Shown: positions 13,206-26,454 of the stretch, piece by piece | Layout: the number at the start of each line of letters is the position of its first letter | Position numbering within the stretch: position 1 is the first letter of the stretch | NCBI GenBank assembly: GCA_021234535.1 | Contig: CM037833.1 | Location: 868,001 to 932,000 of the forward strand | From: Stichopus chloronotus | Lineage: Eukaryota > Echinodermata > Holothuroidea > Aspidochirotida > Stichopodidae | DNA: 64,000 bases | Direction of reading: 5' to 3' | Program-made: the position numbers and the translations under genes | The notes under the pieces: generated by a model | Told to the model about the DNA's origin: nothing | Database searches by the model: none | The model's input: the letters and a program-made list of their open reading frames with translations, nothing else

Positions 13206-14057
13206 CAGGGTACTAAGCATTTGGTTTTGCCGTCTCAGATGTCAGACAACGGGCATTCTCTAGTCGTTAGTGCCTGAGGACGAGAGAGGGATTGCTGCTT
13301 CTGACAATAGGCATTTTCATGACGCCGGTGCCTGTGGAAGAGAGTGACCGTCTGACTGCGACGCTTAAATTATTGCATGTGTTATGAGAATGATTACAAT
13401 ACACTGATTGTAATTAGTCTGTACATAGATTGATTACAATCACCTGTGTTGTCTTTGCGCGCGCTCCATCCACCAATTTATTTCTCCCCTTGCACCCAAA
13501 CAATGATCTAAAAACCGTGTAACGATTTCCTCCTTAATTCCGATCTCCGATTAATCGATGAACTTATAAAGTTGGTGGGTTTGTGCCTGAGTATGAGATG
13601 TGGCGTCCGCTGATGTAGTGACGTCACAGGTCAATAGAAAAGACCATGATTACTGTAACGCATCATACTGTGTAAGGTACATGCTGGTAAACATTACATG
13701 TAAACATTTTCGTTTCCATGAATGTTCACGGTATATCAACCTATGCAAGCTTGCTCTGTGAAATACGTCCGCGTTGAGATTTCATTTTACAAACTGTTCG
13801 CTTTTGTTCTACCAATAACGCACAGTACAGGCTAATGCAATGTATACGTCCTAATAAAGGATGAGATCTTCCTAAGAACGACCAATAATTTGTAGGATAT
13901 GTGATGAAAGATACTTCTTTTTAAAATAGATCTAAACAGGAAAACAAATTGGATATTAATATATTATTATTAGTTGTAGTAGTATTATAAGTAATTATCG
14001 AAAAACAGAAAGAAACATTGATTTATCTGAAAAATATTCAATATTAACTGACTTTGT

Positions 14058-14162
14058 GAGTTGGTTATCACACTTTGATAGCAATAAGTGAGAATAGAGT
14101 TGACACCTGAAGATCTCTGATCGTTGCAAGGATCTCTATAAATAACTTGTCCAGTTATACAG
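14058..14162. other. Highly conserved island within the duplication (B side, 1)
   Basis: Ungapped partner of 1,372-1,477 with about six differences. It is followed by a poly-T run near 14,199-14,216 that differs in length from the equivalent place in copy A, showing how fast the neighbouring DNA has changed. Confidence 0.55.
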
Positions 14163-14800
14163 ACAAATCAGTCGCTTACTTTACCAACAGCAATGATCGT
14201 TTTTTTTTTTTTTTTTCATTTTTTTGTGGAATACCTGGTGTTGCTCACAAATCCCCGCCTCTATAATACCATTGTGGACATCTAGGATTGAAACGAAAAC
14301 AGTGTTCACGTCCACTCAGTTTTGTGATAATTATATTCAAACAGTTAAAACAGGAGATAAAATATCGAGAACCGTAAATCTTATGCATATAGACACAGGC
14401 ATCTATGGCTGTGTTAAAACAATGTCGGTATACTTTGCCTTATGAACCAAATGAAATACTGCACTTCAGCATTACAGCCTTGGTTAACATTCTCAGTGAT
14501 TTGTTGGACTTTTTCAACCAATTGAAGTGGTTTCGGGTGGAACGTCTTTGGTAACTGTAATTATCTGTTTATCATAAGTCATGCATTTTCCTTGCATCGT
14601 TACTAGGATGACGTCAAAATCTGTATGATCTTATTTTAAGCCCAATGGAACGATTGTGGGATGAAGTACCCAGGTTATATTGGGTTGAAAACATTGGGGT
14701 CACTTCGTTTTATTTTTCCTGTTAAATGAAGTATGCGGACGAAATAAAAATGGACAATGATTTTGTAGTATTCAAAATATTAAATTCAATCAAACCTGTA

Positions 14801-14989
14801 ATGGTGCCTTCTTCATATCTGACAACGTCGTCTATTCAACTTTAGGAGAGATTTACATTAACATCCAATGAATCGCTAGGTGTTATTTCAAACCTTGTGA
14901 ATATATTGTATCTAGTAATGCTAACGAGTTACCATGTACGCTATCCTGTGGCCATGGTCATGCAGTCCCCTCGTTTGATCTACGTTGTG
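14801..14989. other. Highly conserved island within the duplication (B side, 2)
   Basis: Ungapped 189 bp partner of 2,101-2,289 with about nine differences. The forward frame that is open in copy A is interrupted here by TGA within CCAATGAATCGC. This argues against protein coding and leaves a non-coding constraint or conversion as explanations. Confidence 0.55.
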
Positions 14990-15525
14990 TAACCCTTGAC
15001 AAGTAGCTCTTACCTCACGGTTGGAGCTTCGGCAATGCGCAGGACTTGACCCTTTCCAATCTTAGTGAGGGGGATTACTTTTACTGATCAGTAATTCGTA
15101 ACGTTTCAGTAAAAACTTCTACACATATGTTCTTTTTGGTTATTATTCTTCATTTCGAGCTTGATGTTTTTTTATTTATCTAAGTAGGTCAAATCAATGA
15201 ATTGCGGGAAATCTTGTGATCGATGTTCAATACACTCTTTGGCGTCTCGCTTGACTTTTTACAATGTGTGTGAAATGGCTTACATTATACTTCATCCTTG
15301 TGTCTGAGACAAATTCCAAACTGCATTGAAGTTTCTAACCGAAATCTGCTCCAAACGCAATAACCTACAGAGTTCCAAGTTATAATACCGCTGACGACAG
15401 GTCGTCAATGCGTCGTACTAGTTTCATTTTGGTCGCTGTGTCAGTTCTGTCAGTTTGGTCTGTATTTTATTGTTAGATATAAAAGTAACAATAGGCAACA
15501 TCACTGATTGTTCTTCCTGCCAGTA

Positions 15526-16173
15526 ATAGACTTTGCAGAGTATGCTTGGGTAATCTTGGTTCGGTCAACTCTGAAGGAACATCCATACTGTACTACTCTT
15601 CCGGAAGAGTGTTTACTCCCCCCACTGATCTCTGCCCTCGCAGACTCTGGACAGTCGTTTTAATTATGCACACAACTTTTAACTAAACCCATTGTTTTTC
15701 GCTACCAAATTCGGTAGAAGCCAATCACGGCCATCGTGAGAAATGATGGGAGTGATGATTTGGAAAGGACCGACGACTGATTAGTTACGTAATTATCATG
15801 GTAATATTCTACTCTCCTCCAACTGTTTGAGGCCTCTCTTAGCGATATCCTATTTCTGCCGTAGGCAAATCTGGTAAAAGGGTCTAGGTACCATTATTTA
15901 ATCTCATTGTTCGATCGCTGCTATTGGATCATTTCATGAGACCAACGCGTAGTATTTTAATACGTATTAACCGTAACGTCAAACGTGACTATTCATTTGC
16001 ACATAATTATATCGAGTGTCCAAAGTCTTTCCGGCGGACGGCGATCATAGGGAAACGCGATTACTAGATGAGTGCATATCCTTGGTTGGGTATAAGTAGG
16101 CTGCAGCTTAAATTGTGAAGAATGTATCAAAGGAGGGGAATTGATTCGCCGAGAAAGACTTTGCAAAGTCTAT
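15526..16173. mobile_element. Non-autonomous TIR element, ~650 bp, in copy B only
   Basis: The left end reads ATAGACTTTGCAGAGT and the right end is its near-perfect reverse complement (ACTTTGCAAAGTCTAT). The corresponding place in copy A (about 2,805-2,830) lacks the whole insert. The interior has no transposase frame. CCAGTAATAG and CTATGCCAGTAA flank or form part of the termini, so the exact ends and target duplication are uncertain by several bases. The superfamily cannot be named from these ends alone. Confidence 0.55.
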
Positions 16174-16840
16174 GCCAGTAAACATTCTTTACACCTCTGA
16201 GTTAACTAATGTACCAATTAATTTATTTTTCGATGTAAGTAAGAACGTGAATTCCTGAATACATTTGAGTTTGAATATGAACTGAAATTTACAGTGCAGA
16301 TATAGAAACAGAAATGTAATGGACAATACCTCACTGATTGCCCATAAGATATGTCATATGCTTTGGTATTCAAAGTGATATAATCACGACATATTTTCAA
16401 ATGTGTTACAACTATGAATTATGTTAACAACTGCAAACCGACACACAAATATGAAAGAAAGCAAAACATCACCTCAATAACAGAATGTAATAATAAGAAG
16501 TAATGCCAAATAAAATAACCTCCACTCTCACACCCTTACCCACACACACAAAACAAGGGCTTCTGTGAGGCATTTAGAACCTTTCCTTACAATAAACTGT
16601 GTTGGACCCGCTTTAAACATGCAATTGTATTATCATTTAAGTAAGTATCTATATGTAATGTTAACGTTACACTTAAATAACTAGTTACGCCATGTATTGG
16701 AATTATTCAATCTGCAGCTTGTTCTTGTTCTTGCTCTTTGGTTTGTTTTTACACAACTTACCGCCAAATATTATTATTACACTGTATACAGATCAAAGCC
16801 GCTGCCATCCCCCCCCCCCTCAAAAAAACAACAACAAAAA
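16174..16840. other. Unpaired stretch of copy B
   Basis: AT-rich sequence with no visible counterpart in copy A (where about 2,830-3,010 would lie), a short CACACACA run near 16,542-16,549 and a poly-C run at about 16,810-16,818. The short open frames show no family features. Confidence 0.4.
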
Positions 16841-17314
16841 AACATGGAGATTGTAGCCTGCATGACACGTAATATCACTTGTATGCTCATTTTACCCGAG
16901 CACAAGCCAATACCAATCACTTCCTTAAACAGTTTCTACTTTAGTCACTAGGTGTCTAATTGTAATATTGCATATGCTGTAGACGTAACAAAGGTACGAT
17001 CTGAAACAACTTTATAGCATTGTTTCTTCCTCTTTTTTGTACTATCTGACTGCACACTAACAATAGTTCAGGAATGTTCATTCGTAAAGTAAACAGATGG
17101 TTTACTTTCAGAAATATTTTAATTGCAAAGGCACCAAAAGTACAAACACCGTATCGTGCCAAACCCTGAGTAATGTTTACCCTATTTAATGTAGGCTTAT
17201 TTTGTGAGGTAAATCTTGAAGCTGAATGCTAAATTCAAATGCCTTTCAAATTAAATCTAGTTACTGTAACATATAAGTAAACTTGATTTGGCTTACGTTA
17301 AGTTTGCTGAACTA

Positions 17315-17512
17315 CAATCTTGGACAAAATACCTTGGGACACCCCGCGCCCCAGTTCAATGTTGGCTATAGGATTGCTGTTCAAAGGGTACATTCACTTC
17401 TATAGCGCAACATTGGTAAGGGGCGCGGGGTTTCATGTTATCCTCTCACCTAAAATTCAGTATTATATTTGCAACGTACAACAAAGTGTCCCAACAATTT
17501 TGTCCAAGATTG
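17315..17512. mobile_element. Foldback MITE (198 bp) with TA target duplication
   Basis: The ends are CAATCTTGGACAAAAT and ATTTTGTCCAAGATTG, exact inverted copies. The inverted symmetry continues inward: GGGACAC against GTGTCCC, CCCCGCGCCCC against GGGGCGCGGGG, and AATGTTG/CTATAG against CTATAG/CAACATT. Most of the element could therefore form one long hairpin. It is flanked by TA on both sides (17,313-17,314 and 17,513-17,514). Copy A at about 3,828-3,845 lacks it, so it inserted after the duplication. A TA target site is typical of Tc1/mariner-type mobilisation, which is inference here. A second copy lies at 47,776-47,967. Confidence 0.85.
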
Positions 17513-18493
17513 TAGGTCTTACTGAATATATTTGCTTGTGAATAATTTTATATTTCTCTCCTTACTTTATTCCATGACACATTAAGCCACTGTACATGAA
17601 AACTTCCACAGATATACTTTGAGGAATACAACAAGAAATATCCCAACTGCTAACACCCTTGTGCTATTTTTTTTTTTTTTTCAGTAAAATGTATTTTGTC
17701 TGGCTGAATGTGCTTTGAAAGTTATGTTGGTGACTGCGCAATGTTCACCAGTAATTTCCTCAAAATCGATACTTAGTAGTCACTCTCTGATGACTTCGCC
17801 ATCGAAAGATAAAAGTACAATGGGAGGCGAAACATACGTTTCGTTCAGACAGTATCACTCATGTAACTGAACTTATATAACCAAATAGTTACTGACTTTA
17901 CAATGCAGGTTTATTTTTAACCGAAACAAGAACGAAATGTTCTCATTTATATGTTATATCTACTGAATATACCGAGCTAACTGAGATAATAGCATATCAA
18001 TAATTTTATGTTGATTAGAATTCTGGGGTGTAGATGTCTTTATTCTTTCATTTTTTTAGGGTAAGGGTGAATTATCGGGAACACGTGCTCATGTATTCCT
18101 GGACAAGAATAACGCCCATAATAGGTGGGGTCCAGGGGCTGTTCTCGAAAAGTTCAGGTGGGTTCCAACCGGCTTAGGTCCAGGAAAAAAAAGGCTTAAA
18201 ATATGTTCTGTAAATTGCAGAGGTAACGTTCTTGGAATCGTATTATACATTTAGGGAAAGGCTTTTAGAGAACCAGATTATTTGCAAATTTATGCTTTAA
18301 AAATAATGTAAGAGTAGTACAAAATTTAGGCGAGATTACATCCGGGACCCACAGTAAACTATAAGGTGGAAAAGCCAGCTCTCAAATTCTAAGCCAAACA
18401 TCAAATAGCACTGGTAACATAATCTTTCTGAAGGTTGTCAAAGTGAATAACAATTACAATAGTTGTACACACACACACAAGAAAAAAAGAAAC

Positions 18494-18507
18494 GGGGGGG
18501 GGGGGGT
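18494..18507. repeat. Poly-G run following a CA repeat
   Basis: ACACACACACA (18,469-18,479) is followed by an A-rich spacer and a run of about 14 G. Similar G-runs occur near 27,721, 44,959, 51,980 and 55,921. Such runs can form G-quadruplexes; no role is visible. Confidence 0.6.
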
Positions 18508-19929
18508 GCGGTCTGAGTGCGTGCAAGACTATCTGGGTGGAGCACTTCTATCGCTTTTGAGGATTGAATAAAATGTGCTGTGTACGATTGCAACCGACTA
18601 TCGGTAACGACACTTATCTGGTTTTCTAAGCAGCATGTATCTGATTGAAATGATGAGACAAATAAGTGTACGAAAAGTAAAAAGATAGGACACGTCGGAT
18701 GGGTGGCGATGATACAAAAATCATAATAAATTACATCTACTCTTAAATTTATTCTTGTGCTTGGACAGTATTAGGGTTAGGGCCGAACAAAGCTTTAATC
18801 TCCCACTTTTTAATTGGGTTCTAAGACCAAAAGCCCCCTGTGAGGCAGTCTAACATTAAACGTGTATGTGAACATGAATATTTGTTGTTTTCCCCCAAAC
18901 TTCAATCGACCTGCAATCCGACAAGCTGCAGCCATGGAAATAAGCTCAGAGATTGGACAGATATGTAAGAATTTATAATGAAAAGGACTTGAAAGGACGT
19001 GGGCGGAGGTCACGTGCACCTATTCAATTTGATTCATTGTATTAACTTATAAGTCGACTGAACGAACATAAACGTTGTGCAATAATTAGGCTTTACATAA
19101 TATATGTTACGCGCTGAGATTAGGCAATATATTTGACAGAGAAATTATCCGTCTAACGTTCGTTGTCGCGCAGGATTTGGGGGAAGGGGTTGACAAAGTT
19201 TGCAAGAAACATCCGTAGAGTGTAACATTGGGGATTACATGTAACATTGCCCTTGTCACAAAAGGATCTACCCCTCTGTTCAACTTGCATCTACCAATTC
19301 CGGTATTTCTGTATGAACGTCAAGTGATCGACTTTGAGAAAAGTGCCATTTATAATGTTATGACTAGCTGTGTGCCTTCTACTTAGCCGCTCTATTTTTT
19401 TTTCTTTTGGTTTAGCTCTATAACTCCCAATTACACAAACACATAATGTTATTTGTCTGCTAGTCGTCGACGTCAAATGAAATGTGCCTAACCATCGCCT
19501 TTATGCTTTATATTCCGCCATCCCTGTGGAAATGTTAACATTTTGCAATAAACACAAATGTGTAATCGATACACATGTTTGCCTTTGAAAAATAAACATT
19601 TATATTTTGTTAAGCCAGTGGGATGTTGGGCATATCTCTCTAATAAAACAACAGAAGAGCTGTATGGGTGTTTCATGTTTGGTGATACTCTGTTCTCATG
19701 ATTTTTTTTGAAAAATTGTCACTTTTTTAAACAAAACATGTTTGTCATTCGCGATAAATTGACACATATGACTCGCCCTTTGACCGTTGTTTGAAGTACA
19801 TATAAATTGCGAACAATTTTACGTTTGTATTGCAACATATTGTTTACCACTGTTTTTACTGCTGAAGCTGACTGTGCTGCATTGTAATCTGAATGTTTCT
19901 TTCAGACATAGGTCGATATTAGTCTAATT

Positions 19930-20540
<611 letters not shown>

Positions 20541-20719
20541 TCTGCTGGGTGCTGGTCACGCTCCTCACGGGTGACAGTAGGGCTCCGTAAGGCGATTAGC
20601 GGACTAGCTGGAGACGGGTCATAATCGATCGGGGCCTGACCGATGGCTGTCCGGCCACCGCCGTGAGTGAAAACTGCATGTGCTACATTATGATGAGGAA
20701 GATGGTGTGGACAAAGAGA

Positions 20720-21420
20720 AACAAAGGAAGAAGCAAACTTTAATCAAACATATTTTGTGTACGCAATTCCTACCGATGAGGGTCAAAGTTAGTAGATAAA
20801 TTTTAAATATAATTTAGGGTCAGATATCAAAGTTGAAATTCATGAAAACCTTATTTTTGCTGTTTTTTTCTTAATCCTAGTTACACTGTTCACGTGGAAC
20901 CTTTACATACTTGACAGGTATGCAAAAGTTTATCAACAAATTATTTTGTATTTGTTTTGAGGTCAAAGATCATCTTCAGGAGTGAAAGGTCAAATTTGAC
21001 ACAGTAAAGACTCCTTCTAGACCACAAGGCCGATTTGGGTCAAAGTTTGTAGATATGTGTCATGGTCTGACATTGTATCTCCCCTCAAAGTTCAGAGGGC
21101 AAAGGTCTGACGTCAAAGGTAAAATGAGTGAAAATCGTATTTCTTCTGTATTTCTTAATCACAAGTGGCTACTTACATGGGGCCTTCAAATATATGACCG
21201 GCATACAAGATTTCATCTATAAATCATGTTTGTATGTGTTTGTTGTAAAAATTCAAATTCTAAACAGAAACGATTACGTCAACAACTCCTCCTAGACCGC
21301 AAAGCTAATGAGGATGAAAGTTGGTAGATAGGTGATTCATGGTTAGAGGGTGTGTCTTCCATCAAGTTTAAGGTCAAAGGTCAATGGTCAGAGGTCAAAG
21401 CTGAAATGTCTTATCGGCAG
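20720..21420. repeat. ~265 bp tandem repeat, nearly 3 diverged units, AGGTCA-rich
   Basis: The phrase GGGTCAAAGTTAGTAGATA and its variants start at about 20,780, 21,038 and 21,312, giving periods of about 257 and 274 bp. Units share CTCCT-CTAGACC-CAA, a TTTCTTAATC-CA segment, and runs of GGTCAAAGGTCA. The last unit holds AGGTCAAAGGTCA at 21,371-21,383. The array lies entirely inside the insertion specific to copy B. Confidence 0.75.
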
Positions 21421-22555
21421 AATGGTTTTAAAAAGTGTTCCCCGATTTCCGTCTAGACAGTGCGTCAGATGAACTTCAAACCTCTTCGTTAGGTACCTGA
21501 TCATTATTTGTAATGTTAACCCGATAGATGACGTTATAGGCCAATAGGGCACAGAATGCAGTACGGTGGGTCCTGCAAGGTGCATTATTTCTTATTATAT
21601 ATTTGCTTTTCCATAAAATGTGTGCTAATATTGCAATTTGTGCAACAATGTTTGAAGTTAGCGACTATATCCAATGACAAGGTCACCATGTTTTTACTGT
21701 TACCCGTCTACAATAACCAAGGAATCGAGTTGTTTACAGTACGTTTTGGGAGAAAAGAAATTGATTAATGCAAATGGTTGTGACATGTTGCTTACAATTA
21801 TTACAAAACGCACAGAGTTGTGGGACGCTGATCTGAGAACTACAGGAAATCAAAGGATTACTTTGACGGACACGCGTATCTGTATGGGAATATGTACTTG
21901 GACACGCACACATGACTGGTGCATTGACAAAACACTAGCGCCTTTCTTACACATCCATGGTCGAGTGTGTTCCGCCTAGCTATGTGTTTGCATGTACTGT
22001 GTGTAATGCAGAGAGCTGGGAATACAGTCAGAATCTCAACCCACTAAAATACAAAGTGTAAAAGGGCAAATGATTACAGGGATGAGAAGCAAGTCCCTGG
22101 ATTGCTCTCTTGTTTACTTTTTCCAAGCTACATCCCATTAAGCTTCTGATAGTTATGTCAACCAAGCAGTAATAATACCTGTGACGATTTACTCGATGCG
22201 AAAATAAGCCAAGAGATCATATACACAGGGCTTTTTGAGCAATAGTGGCAATCTACCTCTTGCTTTGTCTAATAGAGTTGTTTGGGTAAGAACTTTAGTT
22301 ACGTAGAGTAGTTCATGTATAAATGTAGTTATATCTCGCAGGCTCAAACTGATCCCAGGCACAGACTCCTGTCGTTGTTCGTCCGTTCGTCGCCGTGCAC
22401 CTTAGCCAGGAAACCGTCTAATCCTCGGAAATAGGTCGAATACCATCGGATAGAAGTCGTGTGTCGAACGAGCACCGGCCCTAGACCAGGCAGCTATAAC
22501 GTTAATAAAGTATTAATGAAATATGGAGTTAGCGGAAGCTGCAGACATCTTAAAG
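21421..22555. other. Remainder of the copy-B insertion
   Basis: No partner in copy A was found. Frames at 21,556-21,979 overlap one another and show no family features. A slightly GC-richer patch at 22,340-22,490 contains CGTTCGTCGCCG but no recognisable element. Confidence 0.4.
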
Positions 22556-22559
22556 CATG

Positions 22560-23040
22560 AAAACGTGGTGTATGCGAACATTTCACACAATACAACACCT
22601 TCTACATACAGTACGTGGTGCAAAATGAACAGTTCACTTCATACAAAAACCTTTACGTACAGTACGAGGTAGACATGAAAAGCTACCTTACTTCAACACC
22701 TACATACAGTGCATCGTGTATGTGGACAGTTAAGTTAATACAACACCTTCGACATACAGTACGTGAGGTATGTGAACACTTCAGTTCATACACCTTCTAC
22801 ATACAGTACGTGGTGTACGTGAATAGTTTATTTAGTTCAACCGCTTCTGCATAGAGTACGTGGTGTAAGTAAGCAGTTTACTTAATACAACACCTACACA
22901 CAGTACTTGGTGTACGTACGTGAATAGTTCACTTAATACAACACATTCTAAATACAGTGTATGATGTACGTGAACAGTTCGCTTAATACAAAACCTTCTA
23001 CATACAGCACGTGGTGTACGTGAACAGTTCATTTAATTCA
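22560..23040. repeat. Minisatellite, about 9 units of ~50 bp (copy B)
   Basis: Unit starts (CTTCTACATACAG or variants) fall at about 22,599, 22,650, 22,699, 22,747, 22,793, 22,843, 22,890, 22,944 and 22,994. Several units end in GTGAACAGTTCACTT or a near variant; GTGAACAGTTCAC is a palindrome with a one-base spacer. This is the longer homologue of the array at 7,100-7,320. Short open frames on both strands follow the array and are not genes. Confidence 0.88.
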
Positions 23041-23545
23041 ACAGACTCTGGTTGTTGTCCTATTGTCTTTAAAAAAAAAAAAAAATGTAGGATTTCTATA
23101 TTTAGTTGTACCAATCCAAAGATTTTAAACAATCATAAACGTACGTAAAAGTCTGTTCTTCCTTTTTACAAAAACAAAAGTACACTTAAAACGGTTGATT
23201 ACACATGCAAAGTATGGTATTGTGAAAACTGACCTCTAGCCTCAAGTGATTTTACACAGTTTTTCTTCTTTCTAGTTTTACGATTACAAATAACTGTTTC
23301 CATTCCATGAAAGCTAACTGTTTTTGGTGCTCAATTGACACATGTCTTGGGGAAGTTGAGTTTGTTTCAACCTTGTTTGAACGTAAATATAATCAGTACA
23401 TCGAATTCCGTTTCCTTCTTACAGTTCTTGGATGTAAAGCAATTTACATCTAAATGTTCCGTAAGATGTAACGGTCTAGTCACAAATTCACTGTCATTAC
23501 ACCATAACCGTCATCATTTCATCGTTAATACGAGTAAAATAAGTG

Positions 23546-24085
23546 CGTAAAAGAAAGTTGAGGTTGCTCGTATGCTATCACTTACGACTAACAACTGATA
23601 TCATTCTGGTAACTTGTACAACTATTGTATGCCCAATCTGGTAATCCTCAATTTTATACACAGATCGTCTCTCGACTTCTGTAAAACTACGAAGCTGATT
23701 CTTTTTTAGGGAAAGAACTACGGATATAACGCCTTAGTGACTTACGTAAGCTAACTTAGTACTACACATTCATTTAGGTATCAATTGTTAAGACTTTGGC
23801 TATAAAGGAATGCCTATGATGCATTCAAGGAGGGCACGTTAGGACACGGAGTAGTACAAGTTGAAACCCAAGCAACACCAAAAGATGACCAGCATGGGAT
23901 TGTTGCCTTTTTGCGTATGGAAGCGATTAGCATTAGAGGTCAGTAGGTGAATAGATTACTTACTTTGAGAATGTGACGGTCATATTCAAATTCCTCAAAA
24001 TTTCTCACTCTCGTACGCTAAGCCGAGAATTTCGTTATTTCTGCTTTTACATTAAATATGTATTTACTAGTGGAACAGACTACCC
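23546..24085. other. Unassigned sequence right of the duplication
   Basis: Similarity to copy A stops near 23,545 (paired with 8,115). No repeats or credible exons were recognised in this stretch. Confidence 0.4.
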
Positions 24086-24099
24086 ATGTATAGTCCATA

Positions 24100-24310
24100 C
24101 AGACCTAGGTCACATTGTAAAGATGGGATCCTCAGTGCGAAGGACAACTGGGTCCCATATGGGCAAAGTGTTTTCCAGTTATTCCATCTGGGGTCCACGT
24201 GGCTTACCCTTCTTGGTCCCATATGTCAGCCCGGTTATACACATCTGGTGCTCACCTGGGTCCCATGTATTGTCTCACTGTGTAGCTCCATGGTCTCACA
24301 GATTTACTAC
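24100..24310. repeat. Degenerate GGGTCCCATATGGG repeat
   Basis: Variants of GGGTCCCATATGGGC recur (24,150, 24,190-24,205, 24,217 and 24,259) with intervening TTCCATCTGGGGTCC and ACATCTGG phrases. The core is itself palindromic. Frames of 123 and 79 codons here run through the repeat and reflect it, not a protein. Confidence 0.55.
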
Positions 24311-24344
24311 ATGGTCTTCACTTAGGTCTGAAGGATATCGTTGA

Positions 24345-25813
24345 CGATTGTTTAAAAAAAAAAAAAAAAAATGTCTAACTTGAAATATACTGTGTGTGGA
24401 ATATACTGTGTGTGGTAACAATGACCTTGCTATATAAGAAAATATACGAAATACACTGACACATTTTTTAAAGCCTATTAACAACTATTTAACAAGAACT
24501 TCTATAGATTCTCAATAGTGTTGATTTTTTGTTCACCCCGGAGTTTACCAAACTAACTGCGATGGCCTTCATTGGTCTTACATGAACACAATAATGAATA
24601 CAACTGGTAGTAACTGTGTGTGAAATAAGAATACCAATGCCACATTCGATATAAAATCATTCGTTATGAGCGAGTAGTATATATTTCAAAGTTGAAAGAA
24701 TGTTTACATGAAAGCAATATTTACAACTCATAATGTAAAAACAATTTGGATGCTATAGTAAATACATAAATGATTATGTGAGTTAAGTTTGCAGAAATTT
24801 TAAATAATCAACATTGAACTATGAAGATTCCAGTAACGTACCAAATGTTACAAAATACTGAAATAATGTGACAGAATTCATATCCTCGAATGCTCTCTAC
24901 CAGAGGAAAGATTGCAATATTATTTGTGATGACCACAACCAGAATGAATGTTCCTTTAGCACACGACGTGAGTGTCACGTTACCTTTAGAATAGCGCCAC
25001 CAATTGGTAAACAAATCATACTTTGTACAAACCAACGTTTCTTTTTTGAAATCTCGATTCGAGTTATGGGATGTATATATATATGTAGGAATCAATTATG
25101 GGGTGAACAGAGAAAAAATACATGTACCTCATGATTCGAGGGAGGTTCTACTAGCTAATAATATCTCCCTGATAATACGTAGGGTGAAAACACTCGTTTT
25201 TAAATACAGATCTCAAAACACATTGTTTCAAAGCTTATGTTCTTCAAGACACAGACAGGTGCGAAACGTCTACTAGGAATTACGTTAAATGAGGAGCATC
25301 TTAATAAACTTCTTAATAATTTTAGTTATTACTATACATTTTGTCGTGACGATAATGTTTTGCTTTATTTCTCAGATCTTTACGATAAATAAATGAGTGC
25401 TGAGATTTTGGAAAGGCTTATACATATGCACTGTTACAATTGTCATTATATAATCGTATTGTACCTCTCTTGCCCCACCCACCTCTGACTATTGCTACTT
25501 CATATAGTTGCAGCAAAAGTTTTGCCACCCATCAACGTATAGATCACAATTCGTGTAAAAAAAAATTAAAACACTTTTGAAACTTTCCTTATCGTCTCTT
25601 TCCTAATCGTTCAGTTTCCTGATGTATGTATACTTAATAGAAAGAAACCTGCTCAAGATGCCGCACACCGATTGACTTAAATAAAATGATCATCCTTCAT
25701 AATATTCTACGGATGCCGCCGATTTTTGATTGACGCTAAGCCGTTCCCTATCTGAAATATCAATTGAAGGCAGAGATGGAGGGGGATGGGAGGGAGCTCG
25801 GATTAACTTGGTT
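24345..25813. other. AT-rich unassigned stretch
   Basis: Contains a poly-A run (24,353-24,370), a direct repeat TATACTGTGTGTGGAATATACTGTGTGTGG at about 24,387-24,416, and overlapping small frames at 24,808-25,276 on both strands. On the minus strand an AATAAA lies at about 25,363-25,370. It could serve the candidate exon to its right, but that is speculative. Confidence 0.4.
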
Positions 25814-26016
25814 TCAGTAAACTGATTCCATACAAGCGTATTTAGCACAATGCAATTCGCCAATCAAAATGATGTGGGGATAATCGTAGTCCAGAGCACC
25901 ACCAAGCCTCCAGAGATTTCGTTGAAGATGCAAGATCTGGACATTTAAATATTCAATGGTTGTGTCAGAGATGATCTTCTTATAAGGAAAGAATAGCTCC
26001 CGAAAACTCATTCCAT
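25814..26016 (-). CDS. Candidate 3'-terminal coding exon, unidentified
   Basis: On the minus strand a pyrimidine-rich tract (TTCTTTTTCCTTTAAAAGCAG) ends at AG 26,018-26,017 and would act as a splice acceptor. The exon would then be 203 bp: two bases completing a codon, 66 codons and TGA. Composition is richer in GC and in mixed residues (W, Y, H, C) than nearby chance frames. It contains SFRELFFPYKKIISDTT and ALDYDYPHIILIGE. I do not recognise the protein. The reading frame also runs upstream to an ATG at 26,047, so an unspliced 77-residue reading is the alternative. A chance frame is possible. Confidence 0.3.
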
Positions 26017-26454
26017 CTGCTTTTAAAGGAAAAAGAAGTTCCTCCATACAGTTTTATATATTGAACAAAATTCATATATTTTCATGAGGCACGCGAATCA
26101 TTACTTTAAAGGGAAATGATGTGTTTGTCTTTTAGTAAATAATGTTACTTTTAAACGATTATTAGTGGAAGTGATTTATTATTCAAAATGAGAGAGAAAC
26201 AAAACGGTAAAAGTGTGTGTAGTGTGTTTCAAGAAATAAATTCAAACAGATAAGGAACAAAGTTTTTTGTCCAAGATTAGTTTGTTTACTCAAGCTTTAA
26301 AAAAACAAAGTTTTTTTTTTTTCAGAAACTCAGTTTATGCATTATTTTTCTTTTTTAAGAAGATAGCTTTTGTATGTGTTTTTGGTAAGCTTCACTCTAC
26401 TGACAATGACTAAAAAATTAGATATGACTAAACGGCACTCACAATGAACTAAAA
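26017..26454. other. Unassigned AT-rich stretch
   Basis: Includes TTTTTTGTCCAAGATTAG at about 26,264-26,281, which resembles one terminus of the foldback MITE seen at 17,315 and 47,776. No second terminus is visible nearby, so this is at most a fragment. A poly-T run is at 26,311-26,322. Confidence 0.4.

Noticed and set aside
23973..24344. 123-codon plus-strand frame as a gene
   Set aside because: Most of it is the GGGTCCCATATGGG repeat read through, and another frame is open over the same stretch.
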